Below are positions 1 to 8,313 of a stretch of 64,000 nt of DNA, piece by piece. Numbering within the stretch: position 1 is the first letter of the stretch; each line of letters starts with the position of its first letter. This DNA is from JAWLHU01 sp041690255. Its GTDB lineage: Bacteria; Bacillota; Sulfobacillia; Symbiobacteriales; Symbiobacteriaceae. A program made the position numbers and the translations under genes. The stretch spans positions 1-64,000 of the forward strand of contig JAWLHU010000021.1 of the NCBI GenBank assembly GCA_041690255.1. Direction: 5' to 3'. Below the pieces are notes generated by a model. The model searched no databases, was not told where the DNA came from, and saw nothing but the letters and a program-made list of their open reading frames with translations.

Positions 1-83
<83 letters not shown>

Positions 84-200
84 AAGTTTGTTCGGCTCTG
101 CATCAATACGAGCTTACGCTTGGCTTTCTCTCTCCTCACCTCATAACTACCTCGGCAGACTAACCACGAAGGTCAGCGCTGGCAGTTCTGAGGTTCGCAC

Positions 201-218
201 TTTCTAGTTTTCAAGGTT
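201..218 (-). promoter_or_regulatory. boxA-like antitermination element of the rrn leader
   Basis: On the minus strand this reads CTTGAAAACTAGAAAG, close to the CTTTGAAAACT type element found ahead of Firmicute rRNA genes. It lies about 120 nt before the 16S 5' end. The assignment rests on motif and position only. Confidence 0.4.
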
Positions 219-250
219 CGAGCGCCACTGTCGTCGCCGACAGCTTTGCT

Positions 251-280
251 AGATTACCACGCTCACCGTATGATCGTCAA
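251..280 (-). promoter_or_regulatory. rrn promoter, proximal (candidate)
   Basis: Minus-strand -35 TTGACG (275-280) and -10 TAATCT (251-256) are separated by 18 nt. It is the closest of three candidate tandem promoters before the 16S gene, predicting a leader of about 160 nt. The -35 hexamer is identical in all three. Confidence 0.45.
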
Positions 281-372
281 CCACTCAAGTTTATCCATCG
301 TGATTGTCGCAATCCGGTGAACTGCCTGCTCCACAGCCGATTGAACGATCGGCTCCCGGGCGGCGAGTTCCT

Positions 373-401
373 AGTCTACCAGCCCTGCGAGGCTTCGTCA
401 A
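373..401 (-). promoter_or_regulatory. rrn promoter, middle (candidate)
   Basis: Minus-strand -35 TTGACG (396-401) and -10 TAGACT (373-378) with a 17-nt spacer. Same -35 as the flanking candidates. Confidence 0.45.
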
Positions 402-570
402 CCTCTCAGTTCTATCCACCTGGACCGTGGCGGTACGCTGCTCTCTTCCGAGTCTGACGAACTGCCGCCAAGGGACCAGTGGATCGGTGGCCTTGTGAGC
501 CATCCTATGGAGGAGGGTGTAGGATTTGCATCTCTGCTCACCGGTTCGTCTGGACCGGCGGCGAGATGTA

Positions 571-599
571 ACTCTATCACCGCATGCCTCAACCGTCAA
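571..599 (-). promoter_or_regulatory. rrn promoter, distal (candidate)
   Basis: Minus-strand -35 TTGACG (594-599) and -10 TAGAGT (571-576) with a 17-nt spacer. It lies just downstream of the terminator of the preceding minus-strand peptidase gene, where an rrn operon promoter is expected. Confidence 0.45.
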
Positions 600-631
600 C
601 CGTCCAGTTTTCGCCACATCAGCATTCGTAA

Positions 632-655
632 GGCCGCCCCCAATCAGGAGCGGCC
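632..655 (-). terminator. terminator after the M42 peptidase gene
   Basis: On the minus strand GGCCGCTCC, a 6-nt loop and GGGGCGGCC form a 9-bp stem with one G-T pair, 22 nt beyond the stop codon. The T-tract is weak. Confidence 0.5.
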
Positions 656-676
656 TCGTCCTCGCACCGGAGCCAG

Positions 677-1762
677 TTACTCAGTCGGCATGAAGTGAAA
701 GGCCGGTAAGCCCTCCATCCGACCTACGATCGCTTCGAGCAGCCGCTCTGCGGCGACCGCATCGCGCAGGTCAGCAACCTCGACCGGCGAGTGGCTGTAG
801 CGCCGGGGTATCGTGATCGAGCCCGCAGCGAGCCCCTCAGCTGCCCAGGCCATGCTGGCGGAGTCGTTGTTTCCTCCCGTGAAGGTGCAAAGTTGCACCG
901 GTACCCCCGCACTCTCAGCCGTGCTCACCATGAACTCCCTCACCATCGGGTGCAGCAAGTTCCCACGTCCACCAGCACCACCCATCACCTGGATCGCGGG
1001 TCCCATTCCGACAGCCACATTGAGATCCTTGTAGTAATTCATCTCCGGGGTGTCGCCAGTCGGCATGGTATCGAGGGCGATCGCCAGGTCCGGGCGCCAT
1101 CGCGCCGCCGCCGCCCCCGCTCCCTTCAGACCGACCTCCTCCTGGACCGTGAAGGCCGCGACCAGCCGTCCTGTCTGAGGCCTCACGCCGCCCAACAGCA
1201 AGTGGAGCAACACAGCCACGCCCAGCCGGTTATCGACCGCCTTGCCGGCGACCAGATTCGGATTGCCACCCATCTCCACAAGCGGACTGACAAACGTAAT
1301 GGGGTCACCAACCCGGATGCCCATTGCCGCGACCTCGGTATCGCTGGCGCAGCCAATATCGATATACATCTCCGTGTGCTTCTTGCCCTGGGTTCGCTCC
1401 TGCTCGGTCTGATAGTGACCGGCCTTCACACCAACGACACCGGTGATCCCCTTCACACGCACAACACGGGCAGGCAGTAAGCCATCGATTACGCCGCCGA
1501 CCTTCTCAAAGCGAATGAACCCGGATCGCTCCACGCTCTTCACCATCATACCGATCTCATCCATATGAGCGGCGACCAGCACAGTCGGACCCGGTGCATC
1601 GCCAGAGACCACGGCGTAGAGGTTTCCGGCGGTATCCCCGACGAGCTCGTCGGCCTTGCCCTTCAGCCGCTGGACCAGGTAGCGGACCACGGGCCGTTCG
1701 TCGCCGGAGACCGCATCGATCGCGGTCAGATCCCGAAGTAACTCTCGAATGGCGTCGACCAT
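677..1762 (-). CDS. M42 family metallo-aminopeptidase (FrvX/YsdC-like)
   Basis: The 361-residue product is a cytosolic dinuclear zinc/cobalt aminopeptidase of family M42, which trims N-terminal residues from peptides as large tetrahedral complexes. Family motifs are present in order: AAHMDEIG near residue 64 (metal ligand His66, catalytic Asp68), AGKAVDNRLG near 173, the QEEVG catalytic glutamate pair, ALDTM, and the C-terminal RRYSHSP metal His. The length fits the family. The ATG at 1762 is preceded by AGGAGG (1771-1776), 8 nt away. It is transcribed toward the rRNA operon and ends in a hairpin at 632-655. It lies downstream of the PepF gene on the same strand, so both may serve peptide catabolism. 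Substrate preference (glutamyl or leucyl) cannot be told from sequence. Confidence 0.9.
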   Translation of the reverse strand: MVDAIRELLRDLTAIDAVSGDERPVVRYLVQRLKGKADELVGDTAGNLYAVVSGDAPGPTVLVAAHMDEIGMMVKSVERSGFIRFEKVGGVIDGLLPARVVRVKGITGVVGVKAGHYQTEQERTQGKKHTEMYIDIGCASDTEVAAMGIRVGDPITFVSPLVEMGGNPNLVAGKAVDNRLGVAVLLHLLLGGVRPQTGRLVAAFTVQEEVGLKGAGAAAARWRPDLAIALDTMPTGDTPEMNYYKDLNVAVGMGPAIQVMGGAGGRGNLLHPMVREFMVSTAESAGVPVQLCTFTGGNNDSASMAWAAEGLAAGSITIPRRYSHSPVEVADLRDAVAAERLLEAIVGRMEGLPAFHFMPTE

Positions 1763-1822
1763 GGCTGCATCCTCCTGTGAAGAGCGGGACCTGCCGTGTA
1801 AGCAGATCCCGCCAAGCTAGCG

Positions 1823-3619
1823 CTAGAAGCTCTTCTCCAACTCATCCACCAGGGAACCAACGTAGGCGACCGCCTTGCGGATCGGATCCGGCTTCGACAT
1901 ATCAATGCCGGCGAGCTGCATCAGCTCGAGCGGCTTCAGCGTGCCACCAGACTTCAAGGCCGTCAGCCAGCGCTGCACTGCCGGCTCCCCCTCCTCCTTG
2001 ATCGTCTGAGCCATCGCGGTGGCGGCGGTCAGACCGGCGGAGTAGGTGTACGGGTAGAGGCCCATATAGTAGTGCGGCTGGCGCATCCAGGTGAGCTTCG
2101 CACCCTCGGTGACCTCGACCTCGCCCCCCCAGAAATCATCGAGAATCTGCCCCTTCGTGGTCGAGAGGGTCACCTCGGTGATCGGGGTTCCCTTCTCGGC
2201 GAGGGCGTAGATCCGCCGCTGCAGTTCGCCCTCCAGCAGATGCCGGACGAAATTGTGGTGGTAGGTGGCCAGGAACTGCATAATCACCCAGCGCTTCATC
2301 CGCGGATCGTTATTCTTCGCCATGATGTGCTGGCCAACAAGCAATTCGTTAATGGTGGACGGCCCTTCCACGAAGAACATGGAGGGACGGGTGTTCACCA
2401 AGCGCTGGTTGCGGTTGGCGAGCTGGAAGTGGCCCGCATGGCCCAGTTCGTGGGCCAGGATCAGAACGTTCCGCATGGTGCCTGCCCAGGAGACCAGAAT
2501 GAAAGAATGAGCGCCATAAGGCGAGGAGCAGAAGGCACCGGTCGACTTGCCAATGTTGCTCGCCCAGTCGACCCACCGCTCGCTCAGGGCGGTCCGGATA
2601 ATCTTAATGTACTCCGGCCCCATGACCTCGAGCCCCTCGAGGATGATGTTGGAGGCTTCCTCGTAGGTCACCTTCGGGTTGTACTCCGGATCGAGCGGAG
2701 CCTCAATGTCCGGGTAGAGCAGCTTGTCGAGGCCTAGCACCCGCTTGCGAAGGCGGGCGTACCGCCGCATGTGCGGGGCCACCTCCTGCTGGATGATATC
2801 CAGCACATTGCTGTACATCTCTGGGGTAACCTTCTGGCGGTGGAGCAGCATATGGGTAGCGCTTTCATACCCACGCAACTTCGCCATGACGACGTTCTTC
2901 TTTACCTCGGTCGCGAAGGTAGCCGCGAAGGTGTTCTTGTACTTCTTCAGCCCTTCGGTGAACGAAGCGAAGGCGGCCCGCCGCGTCTCGACATTCGGGT
3001 CGGTCTCCAGCTTCTCCTCGTAGTTCGAGAAGGAGACGGGCATCTCCTGACCATCAATGTGGATGGGGTCAAACCGCATATCTGACGACTTGGACCGCTG
3101 GTAGATGGTGGACGGGGCACCGGTCACCTCGCTCAGCGCGGCGAGTGCGGCCTCCGTCTCCGGATGAAGGGCGAAGGGCTTCCGCTCCAGCACCTCCTCC
3201 AGCATGGTCCGGTATACCGCCAGCCCCGGCTCCTCGCCCAGGTAGCGCTCGACGGTCCCCTCTGACAGGAGCAGAACCTCCGACTCCACGAAGGAGAGTG
3301 CGCCACCCACCCGTGCCTGCAGTGCTCCCGCCTTGGCCGCCGCGGCCTGGTTGGCGGGGTTGGTGCCATCTTCCGACATGCGCAGGCTGGCGTAGGTGCC
3401 CGCCCGCACGAGCCGCTCGAAGAGGGCTTCATAAGCGGTCAGACAAGCCAGTAGCGTGGAGGCACCTTCTGCAAAGCGTCCCTTGTACTGGGTGACGGAG
3501 GGGATAAGTCCTTCTATGGCCTGCAGTTCAGCCTCCCAAGCTTCTGCAGAGGGAAAGAGATCCTCAAGGTTCCAGGTCTGCTCCACCGGGACTTCGGATC
3601 GGGACATCAGCTTCGCCAT
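1823..3619 (-). CDS. pepF: Oligoendopeptidase F (M3 family zinc peptidase)
   Basis: A 598-residue M3B peptidase that hydrolyses short oligopeptides in the cytosol. The zinc site LAHELGHAGHF (HExxH) is near residue 390, and the product begins with the typical RSEVPVEQTWNLEDLFPS. The frame is open 37 codons further upstream, but the ATG at 3619 has GAAAGGAG 8 nt before it and the extension does not resemble the family, so 3619 is chosen. It is followed after 60 nt by the M42 gene on the same strand. A second, diverged PepF is encoded at 24179-25984. Confidence 0.92.
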   Translation of the reverse strand: MAKLMSRSEVPVEQTWNLEDLFPSAEAWEAELQAIEGLIPSVTQYKGRFAEGASTLLACLTAYEALFERLVRAGTYASLRMSEDGTNPANQAAAAKAGALQARVGGALSFVESEVLLLSEGTVERYLGEEPGLAVYRTMLEEVLERKPFALHPETEAALAALSEVTGAPSTIYQRSKSSDMRFDPIHIDGQEMPVSFSNYEEKLETDPNVETRRAAFASFTEGLKKYKNTFAATFATEVKKNVVMAKLRGYESATHMLLHRQKVTPEMYSNVLDIIQQEVAPHMRRYARLRKRVLGLDKLLYPDIEAPLDPEYNPKVTYEEASNIILEGLEVMGPEYIKIIRTALSERWVDWASNIGKSTGAFCSSPYGAHSFILVSWAGTMRNVLILAHELGHAGHFQLANRNQRLVNTRPSMFFVEGPSTINELLVGQHIMAKNNDPRMKRWVIMQFLATYHHNFVRHLLEGELQRRIYALAEKGTPITEVTLSTTKGQILDDFWGGEVEVTEGAKLTWMRQPHYYMGLYPYTYSAGLTAATAMAQTIKEEGEPAVQRWLTALKSGGTLKPLELMQLAGIDMSKPDPIRKAVAYVGSLVDELEKSF

Positions 3620-4012
3620 GCCAGGGTCTCCTTTCGACCAAACCGCATCAACGAACGGGATTTGGTTAACCACATAAAGTTTCGCCGCAGGATAGCGTCC
3701 CCCTGCTGCGATTCGCACATCCACACCCATTCACACTTGCCAGCCGCCGAACCGTTGCGGGGCGATCTCAACAACTGCGACAAGGGCGGTACCGGATCGG
3801 ATCATATGCGAGCAGGGTACAAAAGAGTCCATACCGAATTCTTATTGATACCATAGATCTGGGTGAAGGGTTTGAGGCCGGAGATGCCGTCGTACTTCAC
3901 AGGACGGACATGAAGGCCTAATTGGGCGTTCATCTCCTGATAACCAACCAGTGCGCCATTCAGGATAGAGTGGTCGTGGAGACCCCGTACGCACTGGAGG
4001 AGGTCGAGCGCT
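3620..4012. other. Intergenic region between divergent genes
   Basis: About 390 nt lie between the pepF start and the phospholipase-like gene. The stretch 3820-3960 is less GC-rich than its surroundings. Open frames here, including one of 87 codons on the minus strand, have no Shine-Dalgarno site or recognisable motif. GGAGGAGG at 3996-4003 is the ribosome binding site of the next gene. Confidence 0.5.
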
Positions 4013-4678
4013 CTGCTGAAGTTCCTGCTTACTGCCGCCATCCCATTGCAGGGGCTGGTGGACAAGACGAGTCCAACTCACAGCTTCATTAACCGGCAGG
4101 CACTGGTCATCCTCTCGGCTGATGGCAGGCGCTCCGAGGCCGAATGGCTGGGCTGGTACATGGAGTCCTTCAACGAGGGCTGTGACTGGGCGGATACGGG
4201 CTGGAAGAACATCGGCCACATGTATGATCCCGAGACCGGCATGGGTTTGAAGGGCTGGCCGAGTGCACCGCAGATGGTTCGGGAGTACTGGGACCTGGCG
4301 GCCCTGTCTTACCGCGAAGGTCAGGCGTCCCGGTCGGCTTTCTACCTGGGAGCCGCCGCCCACATGGTCCAGGATCTTTGCGTACCGCATCACGCTGCTG
4401 CCCGGGTCTTCGACGGGCACAAGCCCTTTGAGGAGTACGCGAGGGAGTCACGCCACCTCTTCGCCGTGCATGACGACGGCGCCTACGATCTGGCCCGGAC
4501 GCCCGAGGGGTGGGTGATCCAGAACGCTGATTACACGCGAGCGCACTACTCGCACTGCCTGAAACGCGACCTGGAACGCTCGGTAATCCATGGGGCTGTC
4601 GTCGATCTGCTCCCCCGGGCGCAACGGACGACCGCCGGCTTCGTCTCCTTCTTTCTCACGAACATGGGGGTGGCCTAG
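4013..4678 (+). CDS. Zinc-dependent phospholipase C-like protein
   Basis: The product (221 residues from the proposed start) resembles the all-helical zinc phospholipase C / P1 nuclease fold. An early THSFINRQAL His is followed by GHMYDP and by the diagnostic GAAAHMVQDLCVPHHA helix with several metal-binding His and Asp. No ATG, GTG or TTG has a Shine-Dalgarno site; the first such codon is a TTG at 4046. A CTG at 4013 lies 9 nt after GGAGGAGG and adds a short hydrophobic start, MLKFLLTAAIPLQGLV, so it is preferred. This may be a signal or anchor sequence. The stop is 1 nt before the next gene, a glycolipid-type glycosyltransferase, suggesting a two-gene membrane-lipid operon. Substrate is unproven; the start is the least certain part. 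Confidence 0.75.
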   Translation: MLKFLLTAAIPLQGLVDKTSPTHSFINRQALVILSADGRRSEAEWLGWYMESFNEGCDWADTGWKNIGHMYDPETGMGLKGWPSAPQMVREYWDLAALSYREGQASRSAFYLGAAAHMVQDLCVPHHAAARVFDGHKPFEEYARESRHLFAVHDDGAYDLARTPEGWVIQNADYTRAHYSHCLKRDLERSVIHGAVVDLLPRAQRTTAGFVSFFLTNMGVA

Positions 4679-4679
4679 C

Positions 4680-5786
4680 TTGTCCTCCCGGATTCTCCTT
4701 CTCTCGGCTGAGTTTGGCTCGGGGCACCTCTCGGCGGCCAATGCGATCGCCGCCCTGTGTCGCGAGTTGGACCCCACCTGCGAACCCGAGGTGGTTCAGG
4801 TGAGGTCCTTTCTGCTCAGTCTGATCGCCTGGGGTTACCTCAGGCTTATCGCCTGGACCCCCTCCCTCTACCGAAAGCTCTATCATATGCCGGTCAGCAG
4901 TGGCCTGCGATCCCTTGTAGACTTCGTCCTCCATCGGGTCATCCAGGGCGAAATCGCCCGAGTCAGGCCGGCGGTGATTGTCGCAACCCATCCCTTTCCT
5001 GGCGGCGTAGCAGCACGGCTTCGCCACGAGGGGAGACTCGCGGCCCCGGTGGTCATGGCTCTGACTGACTTCCTCCCCCATGGCTTCTGGATCCACGAAG
5101 GGGTTGACCGCTACTGCGTCGCATCGGAGAGCGCTGCCGCCCAACTGGCGACGCTAGGCGTGGAGCCGAACCGGATCACGGTGACCGGTGTGGCCATACG
5201 GCCCGACTTCCGGGGTTCCATGGCCGTCACCGAGCAGCCGGAGCCGGTGCACCAGGTATTGGTCATGGGCGGTGGCCTCGGCCTAGGGCCGATCGTTAAC
5301 GCGGTCCGCTCCCTCGCCGCCCTTCCACAGGCCGACCTGCGTATCACCGTGATCTGCGGCACGAACCAGCCGCTCCGGCAAGAGTTGAACGCCTCCTTCC
5401 AAGACGACGCGCGGATCAAGATCGTCGGCTTTACCACAGCGATCGCCGATCACATGACCCAGTCTGCCCTTCTGGTGACCAAGCCGGGCGGCATTACCTG
5501 CAGTGAGGCCATGGCCATGGGCCTTCCCATGCTCCTACTCGATCCCCTGCCCGGCCACGAGGAAGAGAACGCACAGTACCTGACAGAGACGGGGGCAGCG
5601 CTTGTGACCGACCACGATCGCGTCGGAACGCAGACGTCTGAACTCCTCTTCACCAATCCTGAGCAACTCCGATTCATGCGGCAGCAGGCGCTGGTCCACG
5701 GCCACCCCCGGTCCGCCGAGGCGATCGCTAACGAGATCTTAATGCTATCTGTACCGAATCCTCATCCGAAGACAACGGCCTGTTAA
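4680..5786 (+). CDS. MGDG synthase/UgtP-type glycosyltransferase
   Basis: A GT28-family glycosyltransferase of 368 residues, most like diacylglycerol glycosyltransferases. The N-terminal RILLLSAEFGSGHLSAA is the MGDG-synthase signature, including the GxGH loop. The C-terminal half carries VTKPGGITCSEAMAMGLPML and PGHEEENA, the nucleotide-sugar binding region. The TTG at 4680 is used: it begins 1 nt after the stop of the phospholipase-like gene and immediately before the homologous region, whereas the frame upstream is antisense-like filler. It would add sugar from a UDP-sugar to a membrane lipid on the cytosolic face. Pairing with a phospholipase-like gene fits lipid remodelling, which is also a common phosphate-starvation response, and the pst regulon follows immediately. 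That functional link is inference. Confidence 0.85.
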   Translation: MSSRILLLSAEFGSGHLSAANAIAALCRELDPTCEPEVVQVRSFLLSLIAWGYLRLIAWTPSLYRKLYHMPVSSGLRSLVDFVLHRVIQGEIARVRPAVIVATHPFPGGVAARLRHEGRLAAPVVMALTDFLPHGFWIHEGVDRYCVASESAAAQLATLGVEPNRITVTGVAIRPDFRGSMAVTEQPEPVHQVLVMGGGLGLGPIVNAVRSLAALPQADLRITVICGTNQPLRQELNASFQDDARIKIVGFTTAIADHMTQSALLVTKPGGITCSEAMAMGLPMLLLDPLPGHEEENAQYLTETGAALVTDHDRVGTQTSELLFTNPEQLRFMRQQALVHGHPRSAEAIANEILMLSVPNPHPKTTAC

Positions 5787-5837
5787 GGCTCACCCCTTAT
5801 GCTATTCCCGTACTGAAAAGATACGGGAGGTGCCGTA

Positions 5838-6578
5838 ATGACTCCCATCATACTCGTGGTCGATGATGAACCATCGGTTCTGGAACTGGTCCGGTACAAC
5901 CTGGCTAAGGCGGGGTTTCGCGTGCTGACAGCGTCCTCCGGGAGGGAAGCGCTGGCTGTCATGGGGACCGCCACCTTGGACCTCGTGGTGCTGGACCTTA
6001 TGCTGCCCGACCTCTCCGGGTTTGAGGTCTGCCGCCGTTTCCGCGAGAAGAACCGGGCTCCTGTTCTGATCCTGACCGCCCGCTACAACGAAGCGGACCG
6101 CGTTCGTGCGCTGGATGCCGGGGCCGACGACTACATAACGAAGCCCTTCAGCCCGCGCGAACTGCTGGCCAGGGTAAGGGCCCACCTCCGGCGCTGGGCC
6201 TGGCATGACGGGGAGTCCGGCCAGAGCGACGAGACTGTCATCCTGGGCCAACTCACCCTGGACCTGGCCGGTCGCCGTGCCTACTTCAAGGGGGCAGACC
6301 TGCACCTGACACCCATGGAGTTCGACATCCTCCGCGTCCTCAGCCGTGCACCTGGGCGCGTCTTCCCTCGCGAGCGGCTCCTTGCCCTGGCAACCGGTCA
6401 GGAGGTCGCCGGCAGCGCCCGCACGGTCGATGTGCACATTCGAGCGCTCCGTCTCAAACTCGAAGAGGACCCGGCGAACCCTCACTTCCTTGAGACGGTC
6501 CGCGGCGCCGGTTACTGCCTGGGGCGGAACTTGAAGGCCGGCAACCCACGGACTCCCACCGAATGGCCGGGCGCATAA
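5838..6578 (+). CDS. OmpR/PhoB-family response regulator (orphan)
   Basis: A 246-residue two-domain regulator. The receiver (residues 4-117) has the acidic pair VVDDEP, phospho-acceptor Asp in VVLDLMLPD, LTAR and ITKPF. The C-terminal winged helix ends with the family signature LETVRGAGYCL. A GGGAGGTG site precedes the ATG. No histidine kinase is adjacent: pstS follows, and the PhoP/PhoR pair comes after that, so this is a second PhoB-like regulator inside the phosphate locus. It may take phosphate from PhoR or from a distant kinase. It shares the receiver and DNA-binding architecture with the regulator at 7615-8313 but is clearly diverged. Confidence 0.88.
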   Translation: MTPIILVVDDEPSVLELVRYNLAKAGFRVLTASSGREALAVMGTATLDLVVLDLMLPDLSGFEVCRRFREKNRAPVLILTARYNEADRVRALDAGADDYITKPFSPRELLARVRAHLRRWAWHDGESGQSDETVILGQLTLDLAGRRAYFKGADLHLTPMEFDILRVLSRAPGRVFPRERLLALATGQEVAGSARTVDVHIRALRLKLEEDPANPHFLETVRGAGYCLGRNLKAGNPRTPTEWPGA

Positions 6579-6582
6579 TAAC

Positions 6583-6632
6583 CTTATTGCGCTCACAACC
6601 TCCTCTTAACGGCATCTTAATATCGTTTGAGT
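6583..6632 (+). promoter_or_regulatory. Pho-box-like direct repeats before pstS
   Basis: Hexamers recur with an exact 11-bp step: CTTATT (6583), CACAAC (6594), CTTAAC (6605), CTTAAT (6616) and a weaker TTGAGT (6627). An 11-bp period is the known geometry of PhoB/PhoP binding sites. A TAAGAT -10 candidate lies at 6638-6643, 41 nt before the pstS ATG. Confidence 0.6.
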
Positions 6633-6684
6633 AGAGTTAAGATGTGAGTTTGATCCAACACAAGAAGAGGAGTTGTCGAGCCCA

Positions 6685-7548
6685 ATGAACAATATCCGTA
6701 AGATGATGGCCGTACTTCTGCTTCTATCTCTCTCCACGCTGGCGCTCGCCGGTTGTGGCGGCAAGAAGGAAGAGGCGGGAACCCCCGCGGGCGATGAGAT
6801 CTCCGGCACCGTGACCGCCAGCGGCTCGACCGCCCTCCTCCCCCTGGCAACGGCCGCCAAGGAGCTGTTCGAGGAGAAGCATGAGAAGGTGACCGTGAAC
6901 ATCAGTGGCGGGGGCTCCTTCAACGGTCTGGCCCAGGTCGCCAGCGGGGCCGTCCAGATCGGCAACTCGGACGTCCAGGCCACCGGTGACCAGGCGAAGG
7001 GTCTCGTTGAGCACAAGGTTGCAGTCGCTCCGTTCGTCATGATCGTGAACAAAGATGTGACGGTTGAGAACCTCACCATGGAGCAGCTCGCCAAGATTCT
7101 GAGAGGCGAGATCACCAACTGGAAGGACGTCGGCGGCAAGGATGCCCCGATCACCGTGGTCAGCCGCCAGCAGTCCTCCGGCTCCCGAGCGACGATCGTC
7201 GCCAAGGTGCTGAACGGGCAGGGCGATATCAGCAAGACCGCTGTCGTTCAGGACTCCAACGGTAAGGTCCGGGACAGCGTTGCATCCACGCCCGGTTCCA
7301 TCGGCTATGTGGATGCAGCCTACCTCCAGCCGGACAAGGTGAACGCCCCGAAGCTGGATGGTGTTTCCTACAACGCCGACGCTGTCACCAGCGGCAAGTG
7401 GCCGGTCTACGCCTATGAGTATATGTATACCAAGGGCGAGCCGACGGGTGCCGTGAAGGCGTTCCTGGACTATATCCTCAGCAGCGAGTTCCAGGAGTCG
7501 GTCGTGGCTCAGAACGGCTTCGTCCCCATTAGCAAGATGGCGCAGTAG
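6685..7548 (+). CDS. pstS: Phosphate ABC transporter substrate-binding lipoprotein PstS
   Basis: The product (287 residues) captures inorganic phosphate outside the cell for the PstCAB importer. It has a lipoprotein signal with lipobox LALAGC, then the PstS start SGTVTASGSTALLPL and the phosphate-loop region VSRQQSSGSRATI. ATG 6685 gives a normal n-region (MNNIRKMM). A TTG at 6673 directly abuts AAGAGGAG, too close to be the start, although the spacer to 6685 is long at 12 nt. Phased Pho-box-like repeats lie upstream and a strong terminator follows, so pstS is its own transcript, separated from pstCAB by phoP-phoR. Confidence 0.95.
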   Translation: MNNIRKMMAVLLLLSLSTLALAGCGGKKEEAGTPAGDEISGTVTASGSTALLPLATAAKELFEEKHEKVTVNISGGGSFNGLAQVASGAVQIGNSDVQATGDQAKGLVEHKVAVAPFVMIVNKDVTVENLTMEQLAKILRGEITNWKDVGGKDAPITVVSRQQSSGSRATIVAKVLNGQGDISKTAVVQDSNGKVRDSVASTPGSIGYVDAAYLQPDKVNAPKLDGVSYNADAVTSGKWPVYAYEYMYTKGEPTGAVKAFLDYILSSEFQESVVAQNGFVPISKMAQ

Positions 7549-7558
7549 CCAGACAGAG

Positions 7559-7588
7559 AAGGGGGGCCTGGTGCCCCCCTTTCCCTTT
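7559..7588 (+). terminator. Rho-independent terminator after pstS
   Basis: GGGGGGC (7561-7567), a 5-nt loop and GCCCCCC (7573-7579) followed by TTTCCCTTT form a classical terminator 12 nt after the stop codon. It may limit read-through from pstS into phoP. Confidence 0.85.
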
Positions 7589-7614
7589 CGAAGCGCAAGT
7601 CGGAGGTGTTTCGC

Positions 7615-8313
7615 TTGCCAGAGCGGATCCTGGTCGTCGATGATGAGGCCTCCATTCTTGAACTAGTCGCCTATAACCTCCGCAGGGCCGGCTACGAGGT
7701 GTTGACCGCCGACAACGGCGAGGAGGCCCTCCGGATCGCCAGCAGCGGTGGTCTGGACCTGGTGATCCTCGACGTGATGCTTCCCGGCATGGACGGCTTC
7801 GATGTTCTCCGCGAGATCCGGAAGAACTCAGAGCTGCCGATCCTCATGCTGACCGCCCGGGGCGAGGAGATCGACCGGGTGGTCGGGTTCGAGGTAGGAG
7901 CGGACGACTATGTCTCGAAGCCCTTCTCTCCACGGGAGCTGATGGGCCGGATCAAGGCGATCCTCCGCCGGGCCAAGAAGCCAACCGGCACCGATGACGG
8001 CGACAGCCATCTCTTTGGGCCGCTCTCGATCAATTATGTCACCTACGAGGTGGCGAGAGATGGCGAGCGGATCGACCTCACCCCGACCGAGTTCCAGATT
8101 CTGAAAGTCCTTGCCCAGCACCCCGGCCGTGTCTTCACGCGCGACGAACTCGTGGATCGGGTCATGGGTCCTGACTTCTTCGGCGATGTCCGTACGGTGG
8201 ATGTTCATATCCGCCATCTGCGGTCGAAGATCGAAGAGGTTCCCTCTGACCCCAAGTTGATAGAGACGGTCCGCGGTGCCGGCTACAAGTTCACGGGGGC
8301 CAGGCGGAAATGA
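7615..8313 (+). CDS. phoP: Response regulator PhoP/PhoB
   Basis: A 232-residue OmpR-family regulator: receiver with VVDDEA, acceptor Asp in VILDVMLPG, LTAR and VSKPF, then a winged helix ending LIETVRGAGYKF. The TTG at 7615 is chosen because GGAGGTG sits 6 nt upstream; a GTG at 7606 overlaps that site. Its stop overlaps the start of the histidine kinase gene (ATGA), so the two are translationally coupled. Placement between pstS and pstC supports control of phosphate uptake, probably through the 11-bp repeats before pstS and pstC. Confidence 0.9.
   Translation: MPERILVVDDEASILELVAYNLRRAGYEVLTADNGEEALRIASSGGLDLVILDVMLPGMDGFDVLREIRKNSELPILMLTARGEEIDRVVGFEVGADDYVSKPFSPRELMGRIKAILRRAKKPTGTDDGDSHLFGPLSINYVTYEVARDGERIDLTPTEFQILKVLAQHPGRVFTRDELVDRVMGPDFFGDVRTVDVHIRHLRSKIEEVPSDPKLIETVRGAGYKFTGARRK

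Larger units (their letters stand above)
84..631 (-). other. rRNA operon leader and promoter region, no protein gene
   Basis: This stretch of about 550 nt between the 16S 5' end and the terminator at 632-655 holds the rrn leader, a boxA-like element and three candidate promoters. Short open frames exist on both strands but lack Shine-Dalgarno sites and recognisable products. Confidence 0.7.

Noticed and set aside
84..631. Short open frames on both strands upstream of the 16S gene
   Set aside because: No ribosome binding sites or motifs, and the stretch is explained as rRNA leader with promoters.
3802..4065. 87-codon minus-strand frame (QLGLHVRPVKYDGISGL and flanks)
   Set aside because: It overlaps the start of the phospholipase-like gene, lacks a Shine-Dalgarno site and matches no family I know. 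A decayed gene cannot be excluded, but nothing supports one.
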